A DNA stretch of 64,000 bases from NCBI GenBank assembly GCA_016708845.1, contig JADJFB010000009.1, positions 1 through 64,000 of the forward strand, in the 5' to 3' direction. Under the pieces are notes generated by a model. It was not told where the DNA came from, searched no databases, and saw only the letters and a program-made list of their open reading frames with translations. The DNA is from Bacteroidota bacterium. GTDB lineage: Bacteria; Bacteroidota; Bacteroidia; B-17B0; Aurantibacillaceae. How positions within the stretch are numbered: the first letter of the stretch is position 1; the number at the start of each line of letters is the position of its first letter. The position numbers and the translations under genes are program-made. Below, in pieces: positions 1 to 6,705 of this stretch.

Positions 1-374
1 ATTGAACTGGAAATACCAGGCACAACAGACGTTTCGATATTGAATGCATTGGCATAATTTAATTCTTCTTGTCCTCTACCAAATACAAATGAATCTCCTC
101 CCTTTAAACGTACCACATGACCATAAGTATAAGCCATATCTACAATTAACGTATTGATTTGTTCTTGCGTATAGGTATGTTGATGATTACGTTTACCAAC
201 ATAAATTTTCACAGCATCTTTTGGTGCATATTGCAATAATTCTTTATTTACTAAAGCATCAAATAAAACAACATCAGCTGTTTTTAATGCGTTGATACCT
301 TTTAAGGTAATTAACTCTATATCACCAGGACCTGCGCCTACTAAAGTGATTTTTGGTGTTATATAATTTGACAT
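1..374 (-). CDS. cobA: Uroporphyrinogen-III C-methyltransferase (SUMT), C-terminus cut by window edge
   Basis: The enzyme transfers two methyl groups from SAM to uroporphyrinogen III to give precorrin-2, the first step towards siroheme. The visible 124 residues start at an ATG at 374 and show the family's opening glycine-rich motif (VGAGPGDIELITLKG), then the DALV segment, and further on GDSFVFGRGQEEL, part of the SAM and substrate pocket. The rest lies beyond position 1. It sits 21 bp downstream of the sulfite reductase gene on the same strand. That fits a shared operon, because siroheme is the prosthetic group of that reductase. The family call is certain. Whether the missing part carries a fused CysG-type domain cannot be seen. 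Confidence 0.93.
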   Translation of the reverse strand, partial: MSNYITPKITLVGAGPGDIELITLKGINALKTADVVLFDALVNKELLQYAPKDAVKIYVGKRNHQHTYTQEQINTLIVDMAYTYGHVVRLKGGDSFVFGRGQEELNYANAFNIETSVVPGISSS

Positions 375-395
375 ATTTATTTTTTTTTAATGAGA

Positions 396-2515
396 TTATT
401 TTAATTCTAATACTTTGGTTTCTCTAAATGTTTTTACTTGATTTAAAAATGATTGCGATTCAGCGAAATAGGCTTCAGCAAATTCTTTACTAGGTTCATT
501 TTTATTAATTTGAAGTACTAATTCTTTAAAACTAGTTTGCAGTGTAACTAATCCAGTTTCTACATAATGCTTATCAAAATCAGCAATCAACGTATGATGT
601 GTATTCACTTGTACTTGCTTATCTAACAATAATGCTTTTGCTCCACTGATAAAAGATGCATAGGTATAATAAATACTATCTCCAAACTGTCCGTTATCAA
701 AAGCTTCGGCACTCCATGCTAATTTTTCATCTGCCTCAAAAAACAAAGTAGCTACTAAATCAATAATCACTCCAGCACACTCTCCTACTCCAATAGCTGT
801 TGCAAATTTTTCATCAGAGCCCCAATCAAAATAATCAGAATCTTTCAAAGTGCTATTATCTCCCAATGGTTTCAATAATTGATAGAAATAATCTTTGCCT
901 TGCTTATCATAGTATGAATTAAAATATTCTCCTTCTCTGGCATTTTGTTCAAAATCTTTAAATAATGTTCTCAAAACATCTGGACCGCGTTTACTTGCTA
1001 CTTTAATTACCTTTTCAGAAATCCTTCCTTTTCCATCTCCTAGTGTTCCGCCTCCCAATAACACCTGCAACGCTGGCACTACATTTGTTACTACTTTAAA
1101 TGAACTACCATGAAAACCGATATGCGCTAAGCCATGTTGTCCGCAAGAATTCATACAACCACTAATTTTAATTTTGACATCATGGTTGTGAATTAAATCA
1201 GGAAACTCCGCATAGATAACTCTCTCTAACTCAACAGTAATATTAGTACTATTCGAAATCGCTAAATTACACGTATCAGTTCCAGGACAAGCAGTGATAT
1301 CAGCTACCGAATCAAATCCGGGTGTTGCTAATTCAAGTTTACTTAATTCTTTAAATAAATATGGCAATGCATCTTTCGTAACAAACTTCAATAATATCCC
1401 TTGATTAATAGTTAATCGTACATCTTCCGAAGACGCATAAGCATTAATAATCTTAGCTAATTTGCGAGCAGTTGCAGAAGAAATATTTCCTAGTAAAACT
1501 TTTATATACACTCCATAAAAACCTGATTGCTTTTGTTCGAATGTATTAGTAGACACCCAATTATTATATTCTAAACGATTGGATACAACTGGTTCTTCTT
1601 TCTTAACTGAATTAACAGGAATAGAAAACTTAACGGCGTTTAAATCAATTAAGAATGTCTTATTTAATACCGCTTTCTGTTCTTCGTCCACTAATTTCAA
1701 AAACTCATTTACTCCAATTTTATTAATCAAATACTTGATTCGTGCTTTATGTCTGCTTACACGTTCTCCATGTCTATCAAAAACTCTAATCGTAGCTTCT
1801 ACAAATGGCACTAAATGATTTTCTGGCAAAAACTCATGAGCAGTTTGAGCTAAAAAAGGTTGAGCCCCTAAACCCCCACCAATTAAAACTTTAAAACCTC
1901 TTTCTCCTGCTTCATTTAATTTTGGGATAAAGCCAATATCGTGAATATAGGTTACAGCGGTATCTTTATCATTATTTGAAAAAGCTATTTTAATTTTGCG
2001 ACCTAATTCTTGTCCAAATGGTTTACGTAAAAATAACTAAACAAAGCATGTGCGTATGGAGATACATCAAATGGTTCGTTAGGATCAATTCCAGCTTCTG
2101 CCGAAGCCGTAATATTGCGAACGGTATTTCCACAAGCTTCACGTAAGGTAATATCATCTTGTTCTAACTTAGCCCATAATTCTGGTGTTCTGTCTAAACT
2201 CACATGATGAATTTGAATATCCTGACGAGTGGTTAAATGCAAATTTCCATTAGAGTACTCATCACTAATATCTGCAATGCGTAATAATTGTTTGGTAGAA
2301 ATTTTTCCAAAAGGCAATTTAATCCGAATCATTTGTACACCTTGTTGGCGTTGGCCATAAACACCGCGCGCTAAACGAAGGCTACGAAATTTTTCGTCAT
2401 TGATTTTACCTTCACGAAATTCTCTAATTTTTCTATCCAAATCAATGATATCTTTCTCAACCAAGGCTTTGCCTGAATGATTGACTAATTCTAATTCTGT
2501 TCTAAAACTTTGCAT
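396..2515 (-). pseudogene. Ferredoxin-type sulfite/nitrite reductase, one-base frameshift
   Basis: This is a siroheme and [4Fe-4S] enzyme for the six-electron reduction of sulfite to sulfide (or nitrite to ammonia) in the cytoplasm. The two halves read in different frames: residues 1-170 from ATG 2515, then about 535 residues ending at 396. The cluster and siroheme cysteines are in the second half as CPGTDTC and CMNSCG. The N-terminal half has the family's RGVYGQRQ and HLTTRQDIQIHH segments. The frames join at the A run 2029-2033: one extra base restores a continuous reading through FLRKPFGQELGRK and a GGGLGAQP motif. The total is about 706 residues, normal for the Bacteroidota form. It lies between the aldo/keto reductase (5 bp upstream) and SUMT, with MetX and homoserine dehydrogenase further up, so sulfite is the likelier substrate. 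A sequencing error is the likeliest cause of the break. Confidence 0.85.
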
Positions 2516-2520
2516 GGCGC

Positions 2521-3390
2521 TTATTTTGCTGCGTTATATAATTTATACCATTCTTCATTACTTAACTTGATTGCATAAGCACTAGCAGCATTTTTAATAC
2601 GTTTTTTATCAGGGCTTCCAATGATTGGCAATGCGCCTAATTTATATAACCATGCAACGGCTACTTGCTCTACGTTTACGGAATGCTTCTTAGCAATATC
2701 CGTTAAAACTTTTCTCACTTTTACAGCCTTGGCATCTTTTCCGTTTAAAATACGGCCACCAGCTAAAGGCGCAAACGCCATTGGCTTGCTATATTGCTCT
2801 TTAATAAAATCCAAACGTCCATCATCAATAGCTGAACTTTGCAATAAGTTCAACTCAATATGATTTGTTACAATTGGTTGAGACAAATGGCTAGCCAATA
2901 AACGGTGCTGAAATACATTGAAATTAGAAACACCAATGTTTTTAATTTTACCGCTGCGTAATAATTTAATTAATGCAGAGGCAGTTTCTTCAACAGTATA
3001 TAACGGATCATAATGCTCTAACAAAAAGATGTCGATATAGTCTGTTTTTAAACGTTTTAAAGAATCTTCTACACTTTTGGTAATGTGTTCAGGACTTAAG
3101 TCGTAGTATTCGCCTTTCGTTGATTTATCAGAAAATTTTCTGATGCCAGCTTTAGTTGAAATGATGATATCTTCACGTTTTTAAAAAACTGGATGCAATG
3201 GCTTTCAAACAATTCTTCAATCTTTCCATTATTGTAGTTATTGCTATGATCAAAGGTATTAACACCTAACTCTAAATTATAACGTACAATGTCTTCAATC
3301 TTTTTTTGATTGGCTAAAGCTGCGGTATTCCATCTCCAAAATCCGTAAATAGCTGCTGATACTTCTGGTCCTGTTTCACTAATAAATATT
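2521..3390 (-). pseudogene. Aldo/keto reductase, several frameshifts
   Basis: This is an NADPH-dependent aldo/keto reductase of the YdhF-like type. The intact C-terminal 167 residues contain IKNIGVSNF, the HIELNLLQ segment and a late IIGSPDKKRIKNA cofactor loop. Upstream, other frames encode ETGPEVSAAIYGFWRW, a VNTFDHSNNY segment with the catalytic Asp and Tyr region, and STKAGIRKFSDK. At least three shifts are needed, near 3380, near 3215 and in the A run near 3180-3186, and no clean ATG remains at the 5' end. With this many lesions true decay is possible, although the neighbouring single-base errors make a poor-quality stretch equally likely. It is followed 5 bp later by the sulfite reductase start. 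The link to sulfur metabolism is positional only. Confidence 0.75.
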
Positions 3391-3429
3391 TAAATTGGTT
3401 TTTAGTTTTAATGCCTTTTTAATTTTTAT

Positions 3430-3458
3430 AAAAAGCCCCACCTTGCTTACATGGATGG
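3430..3458 (-). terminator. Terminator-like hairpin after the Met-Cys-Cys-Cys-Met leader ORF
   Basis: On the minus strand CCATC (3458-3454) can pair with GGTGG (3442-3438), including one G-U pair. GGC and a run of five T (3434-3430) follow. It begins 4 nt upstream of the micro-ORF stop codon and precedes the aldo/keto reductase and sulfite reductase. This is the position expected for an attenuator terminator, but the stem is short. Confidence 0.4.
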
Positions 3459-3515
3459 CCTAAATTTTAACAATATTCTTCCGTTAGAAACTTCAGGAAG
3501 CATGCAACAACACAT
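3447..3515 (-). CDS. Candidate cysteine leader peptide upstream of sulfite reductase genes
   Basis: A 22-codon ORF starts at ATG 3515 and opens Met-Cys-Cys-Cys-Met (ATG TGT TGT TGC ATG), then continues LPEVSNGRILLKFRPSM. An in-frame TAG lies three codons upstream of the start, so it is not the tail of a longer gene. It lies 43 nt after the homoserine dehydrogenase stop and just upstream of the aldo/keto reductase, sulfite reductase and SUMT genes. A terminator-like hairpin with a T run overlaps its last codons. Three consecutive Cys codons right after the start fit a ribosome-stalling sensor of charged Cys-tRNA. This is inferred from composition and position; chance cannot be excluded for so short an ORF. 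Confidence 0.45.
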   Translation of the reverse strand: MCCCMLPEVSNGRILLKFRPSM

Positions 3516-3557
3516 TATATGCTAAAAACTTTTGTTTTCTGTAACATAAATTAATAA

Positions 3558-4799
3558 TTAACTAATTCTTTTTAAAACTGTTTTTCTTGTTTTCATTTTT
3601 GCTAAACTCACCTTCTCATCAACTAATGAAATAAATAAGTTGTTTTTCAAGATGTAATCACGGTTAGCTATTAAATGAGTCAAATTGACCTTACCAACCA
3701 CATAATGATAATCCTTGCTCGTATATTTTTCTGATATCTCATCAAATACAATTTGTTTTAAATCATCAGCGTTATTGTATCTGAAATAAGCTTCAATAAC
3801 GACGTCATTTGTAAATGTTGGCGCATTTTTTTGTGCATATTTTTTAAACTCATATTTATATCCGTGAGACAAGGCCGAAATATCTGATAACACAGCTGCT
3901 CCAGTAGGATAAGAACCAGCTCCTCTTCCTTGTAAAAACTGCTCACCTGAAAATTTACCTTCTACAATCACTCCGTTAAACTCGTTATCTACATTATATA
4001 AATGATTGTGTTCTTTAATAAAACGTGGTGCCACAAATACACTTACTTTGTCATCTCCTAAACGCTGAATAATAGGCGTTAATTTTATTTTATACCCTTT
4101 TTCAGAAGCGTACTTAATATCATTATCATGCAAGGTTGTAATTCCTATATTCAATACTTCCTCTTGTTTTATAATTAAACCAAATGCATGTAAAGCTATA
4201 ATCACTGCTTTAAATTTAGCATCATATCCTTCCACGTCATTTGTTGGATCTGACTCCGCAAAGCCTTTATCTTGAGCTTGCTTCAAAGCATCTGCATACG
4301 ATAGTTTTTCTGCAATGGTTTTAGTTAAAATATAATTAGTCGTTCCATTAAAAATACCAGATACTTTTTCTAATTCTTCGTTATCAAAATATTCTTCCAA
4401 CAAACGAATAATTGGAATACTTCCACAAGCAGATGCTTCGTATAATAACGATACATTATTTTCTTGTTGCAAACGGTATAACTCTTCTAAATGAGTAGCC
4501 AATAACTTTTTATTTGCCGTTACCACATGCTTTCCTCTTTTTAATGCTTCGCTAACAATATGAAATGCTTCGTCGGCATCGTCAATTAACTCAACAACCA
4601 CATCAATTTCAGGATTATTTAAAATTTCCCATTTATCGTATGTAATTAACTCCGCTCCTACCGTACGAGGTTTATTTTTATTTTTGACTGCAATTTTTGC
4701 TATGTCAGCCTTGAAGCCCGTACTATTATTTAACACATGATATAGACCTTGTCCCACGCATCCAAATCCGAATAATCCTATTTTTAATTTCTTGCTCAT
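3558..4799 (-). CDS. hom: Homoserine dehydrogenase
   Basis: It reduces aspartate semialdehyde to homoserine with NAD(P)H, the branch point to threonine and methionine. The 413 residues open with the Rossmann motif GLFGFGCVGQG (residues 8-18). The dehydrogenase core follows, with TANKKLLA, the catalytic-domain motif GIFNGTTNYILT and the Lys/Asp-bearing KGFAESDPTNDVEGYDAKFK. The C-terminal part lacks an obvious full ACT domain. No aspartokinase is fused to it, unlike the bifunctional ThrA. It starts 10 bp downstream of metX on the same strand, so the two are probably one transcript making O-acetylhomoserine from aspartate semialdehyde, under the SAM riboswitch and leader ORFs at 5878-6636. Confidence 0.95.
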   Translation of the reverse strand: MSKKLKIGLFGFGCVGQGLYHVLNNSTGFKADIAKIAVKNKNKPRTVGAELITYDKWEILNNPEIDVVVELIDDADEAFHIVSEALKRGKHVVTANKKLLATHLEELYRLQQENNVSLLYEASACGSIPIIRLLEEYFDNEELEKVSGIFNGTTNYILTKTIAEKLSYADALKQAQDKGFAESDPTNDVEGYDAKFKAVIIALHAFGLIIKQEEVLNIGITTLHDNDIKYASEKGYKIKLTPIIQRLGDDKVSVFVAPRFIKEHNHLYNVDNEFNGVIVEGKFSGEQFLQGRGAGSYPTGAAVLSDISALSHGYKYEFKKYAQKNAPTFTNDVVIEAYFRYNNADDLKQIVFDEISEKYTSKDYHYVVGKVNLTHLIANRDYILKNNLFISLVDEKVSLAKMKTRKTVLKRIS

Positions 4800-4809
4800 A
4801 ATTTCTGTT

Positions 4810-5859
4810 TTATATAGTTACTGTTTGAGTTTTTACGTTTTGTGTTTGATAAAATTGTTTAATATGTTCTGCCAGTTGTTTTGTTTCAATCAAGAATCCA
4901 TCATGTCCGTATAAAGAATCAATTTCTTTATATACCGAGGTTTTAATTCCTTTTGCTAATAATTGTTGCTCGTTAACAGGAAACAAAACATCTGAAGAAA
5001 CAGCAATGACTAAAGTAGGAACCTCAATATCATTTAATACAGTTTCCACACTATAAGCTCTTTCCCGAGCTACATTGTGAGAATCCATTGCCTCAGATAA
5101 GCGCACGTATGAATAGGCATTAAAACGTTTTACTAATTTTTCTCCTTGATAACGTTGGTATGAAGAGGCTGCATGGTTATTGATATTATTATTCCCATTA
5201 TTTTTTTGAGTACTGTTATACGTATTATAATTTCTATAACTTAACAATGCAATACTGCGAGCAGCTTGTAACCCTTTCTCTCCTCCATTAGTTGTATTTC
5301 CAAAATAAGTTCTATCCGCTTTAATAGCTAAACGTTGCGATTCATTGAAAGCAATTCCCCAAGGAGAATGCTGCGCATTCGTAGCAATCAAAATTAAATT
5401 CTCTGTTACTTCAGGAAATTGCAATGCCCATTCTTGTGCTATCTGTCCTCCTTGAGAGCCACCAATCAACGTATGAATTTTATCAATACCTAAGTGATTT
5501 TTCAAAACTTGTAACGTATTAGCCATATCACGAATAGTGATGTGAGGAAAATAACTGAACCAAGGCTCATTTGTATCTGGATTAATGCTTAAAGGACCAG
5601 TTGTGCCATAGCAAGAACCTAAGTTATTAGCGCACACAATAAAATAATCTTTAGGATTAAATAAATCGTTTTCGCCAAATAGGCCTGGCCACCAATCAAA
5701 AACATCGCTATTAGCTGTTAACGCGTGAGCAACCCAAATCACATTACTCTTATCGGCGTTCAATGAGCCGTAAGTGTGATAGGCGATTTCTAATTGAGGT
5801 AATGTTAAACCATTCTCTAATGGAAATCTTTTTTTGTATGTAAATGTCGTATGACTCAT
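4810..5859 (-). CDS. metX: Homoserine O-acetyltransferase
   Basis: It acetylates homoserine with acetyl-CoA, the activation step for methionine synthesis by direct sulfhydrylation. It is an alpha/beta-hydrolase fold protein of 349 residues. It has the family's oxyanion region (HALTANSDV), NNLGSCYGTTGP, the nucleophile elbow GGSQGGQIAQEW with the catalytic Ser, the Asp in SSDVLFP and the final His in YGHDGFLIE. An N/Q-rich insert (NSTQKNNGNNNINN) between about residues 215 and 230 is unusual and looks like a disordered loop. The start follows a 15-bp hairpin (5878-5922) by 18 nt. No O-acetylhomoserine sulfhydrylase gene lies in this operon, so it must be elsewhere. Confidence 0.95.
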   Translation of the reverse strand: MSHTTFTYKKRFPLENGLTLPQLEIAYHTYGSLNADKSNVIWVAHALTANSDVFDWWPGLFGENDLFNPKDYFIVCANNLGSCYGTTGPLSINPDTNEPWFSYFPHITIRDMANTLQVLKNHLGIDKIHTLIGGSQGGQIAQEWALQFPEVTENLILIATNAQHSPWGIAFNESQRLAIKADRTYFGNTTNGGEKGLQAARSIALLSYRNYNTYNSTQKNNGNNNINNHAASSYQRYQGEKLVKRFNAYSYVRLSEAMDSHNVARERAYSVETVLNDIEVPTLVIAVSSDVLFPVNEQQLLAKGIKTSVYKEIDSLYGHDGFLIETKQLAEHIKQFYQTQNVKTQTVTI

Positions 5860-5877
5860 GATTTCTTATTGTCTTGT

Positions 5878-5922
5878 GAGAGCAACAAAACGAAAACTTA
5901 AAAAAAACGTTTCGTTACTCTC
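5878..5922 (-). promoter_or_regulatory. 15-bp RNA hairpin just upstream of metX
   Basis: GAGAGTAACGAAACG (5922-5908, minus) pairs with CGTTTTGTTGCTCTC (5892-5878), 15 pairs including two G-U, around a 15-nt A/T-rich loop. It lies between the 78-codon ORF and the metX start and is not followed by a T run. A translation-controlling or RNA-processing element is therefore likelier than a terminator. Confidence 0.5.
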
Positions 5923-5937
5923 ATTTTGACTTTCTAA

Positions 5938-6174
5938 CTAATTACTAAAAATGGATTCTGAAAAAATTAAATGTTTGTTTTCTGATGATGTTAATATATT
6001 AACGTCGCTCACCAAACGTTTACTGTGTTCTTGACTTGCATGAGGAAAGGAAACTCCTCCTCTTTGAGAAAAACCAAAAGCCGCTTGTAGTTTTAAAAAG
6101 TGACGGTGACGAGCTTCGCCGATTAAGTTAGTTGTAGTTTGTGTAGTTGTTTGAGTATATTTATTTGAGTTCAT
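5938..6174 (-). CDS. Unknown 78-residue ORF with Thr-rich start; possible threonine leader peptide
   Basis: I do not recognise this protein. Its first 16 residues are MNSNKYTQTTTQTTTN, with seven Thr codons in the nine positions 7-15. The rest (GEARHRHFLKLQAAFGFSQRGG and onwards) has no signal peptide or membrane segment. It lies between the Cys-rich leader ORF and metX-hom on the same strand, behind the SAM riboswitch. Thr-codon runs in short ORFs upstream of homoserine genes are the hallmark of threonine attenuation, as in the enterobacterial thr leader. That makes a regulatory role attractive because threonine is an end product of homoserine. At 78 codons it is longer than classical leaders, and a small functional protein remains possible. 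Confidence 0.5.
   Translation of the reverse strand: MNSNKYTQTTTQTTTNLIGEARHRHFLKLQAAFGFSQRGGVSFPHASQEHSKRLVSDVNILTSSENKHLIFSESIFSN
5990..6003. other. Perfect 14-bp palindrome inside the Thr-rich ORF
   Basis: GTTAATATATTAAC is its own reverse complement. The flanks extend it to GAtGTTAATATATTAACgTC with one wobble. It is too AT-rich and loop-poor for a terminator. It could be a protein-binding site or simply chance in AT-rich DNA. Confidence 0.3.
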
Positions 6175-6245
6175 GATGTTTAATTTTAATTTGTTTGTAT
6201 TGAAAAATTTGAGATTGATGAAATTTCTTGAAATAAAGAATACAT

Positions 6246-6270
6246 CAAAAGAGCCTCGGATTTGCCAAGG
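6246..6270 (-). terminator. Weak intrinsic-terminator-like hairpin after the Cys-rich leader ORF
   Basis: On the minus strand CCTTGG (6270-6265) pairs with CCGAGG (6259-6254) with one G-T wobble and a five-base loop, followed by CTCTTTT. It lies 35 nt after the stop of the 41-codon ORF, where an attenuation terminator would be expected. The stem is short and the T run brief. Confidence 0.4.
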
Positions 6271-6273
6271 TTA

Positions 6274-6301
6274 ATTTTTCGATAAGATTAAAACGAAAAA
6301 T
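6274..6301 (-). other. 8-bp hairpin immediately after the Cys-rich leader stop
   Basis: ATTTTTCG and CGAAAAAT form an uninterrupted 8-bp stem around a 12-nt loop, starting 3 nt after the leader stop codon. A ribosome stopped at or near the Cys codons would sit against it. A role in coupling leader translation to the next hairpin is possible but unproven. Confidence 0.35.
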
Positions 6302-6304
6302 AGC

Positions 6305-6430
6305 CTAGCACATGCACCAACAGCACATACAACAAGCCATCATGAAAATGGTAATGAGAACAGAATTAACTACAGTGTTTGCCTCTAATTGAGCAACTCT
6401 TACTTTGTTTTTTGAATTTGTGTGTTTCAT
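6305..6430 (-). CDS. 41-residue Cys/Met-rich leader ORF behind the SAM riboswitch
   Basis: ATG at 6430 lies 13 nt after the 3' side of the riboswitch P1 helix and is preceded by the A-rich stretch usual for Bacteroidota starts. The peptide is MKHTNSKNKVRV followed by a mildly hydrophobic middle. It ends MMACCMCCWCMC, with six Cys, four Met and one Trp codon in the last twelve. The stop is followed at once by two hairpins (6274-6301 and 6254-6270). Placing the codons of the regulated amino acids at the very end, before alternative hairpins, is the layout of attenuation leaders. A secreted or metal-binding micropeptide is an alternative reading of the Cys cluster. The ORF itself is clear; its role is inferred. 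Confidence 0.6.
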   Translation of the reverse strand: MKHTNSKNKVRVAQLEANTVVNSVLITIFMMACCMCCWCMC

Positions 6431-6443
6431 TTTCTTTGTTTTT

Positions 6444-6571
6444 AATTTATTTTTCTCTGCTTTTCATCAGAGTAGGAGTTGGCACCTGTTTTCCAATTTC
6501 GTTTTACCGAAACTTTTAGTTGGTTGCCAGTGGGTCAGTGAGCCTATTCTCTCGCCACTTCTTAATAAATT
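6444..6571 (-). ncRNA. SAM-I (S-box) riboswitch
   Basis: Read on the minus strand, the stretch has the S-box order: a GAGAG segment, GACCC...TGGCAACC, then GGTGCCAACTCC, then CTCTGATGAAAAGCAGAG. The outermost P1 helix is AATTTATT (6571-6564) paired perfectly with AATAAATT (6451-6444). The aptamer binds S-adenosylmethionine and normally lowers expression when SAM is plentiful. A promoter lies just upstream (6604-6636). The 41-codon leader ORF starts 13 nt downstream, with the homoserine/methionine genes beyond. No terminator directly competes with P1, so translational control of the leader ORF or control through the later hairpins is likely. Confidence 0.92.
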
Positions 6572-6603
6572 AATACACACATAGGTGGGTAGTAATTCTG
6601 TTG

Positions 6604-6636
6604 CAAATTTAAAGCATTTATTGCATTACTTCCAAA
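6604..6636 (-). promoter_or_regulatory. Bacteroidota-type promoter for the met leader
   Basis: Minus-strand TTTG (6636-6633), a 21-nt spacer and TAAATTTG (6611-6604) match the -33/-7 promoter of Bacteroidota. The -7 box lies 33 nt before the riboswitch P1 helix, so transcription would start at about 6600 and include the whole leader. Confidence 0.7.
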
Positions 6637-6705
6637 TAAAAATGAAAATAATTTAAAATTCGTTGATTTTATTGAGGATTACGAGCAATATATTCCGATG
6701 TCAAA

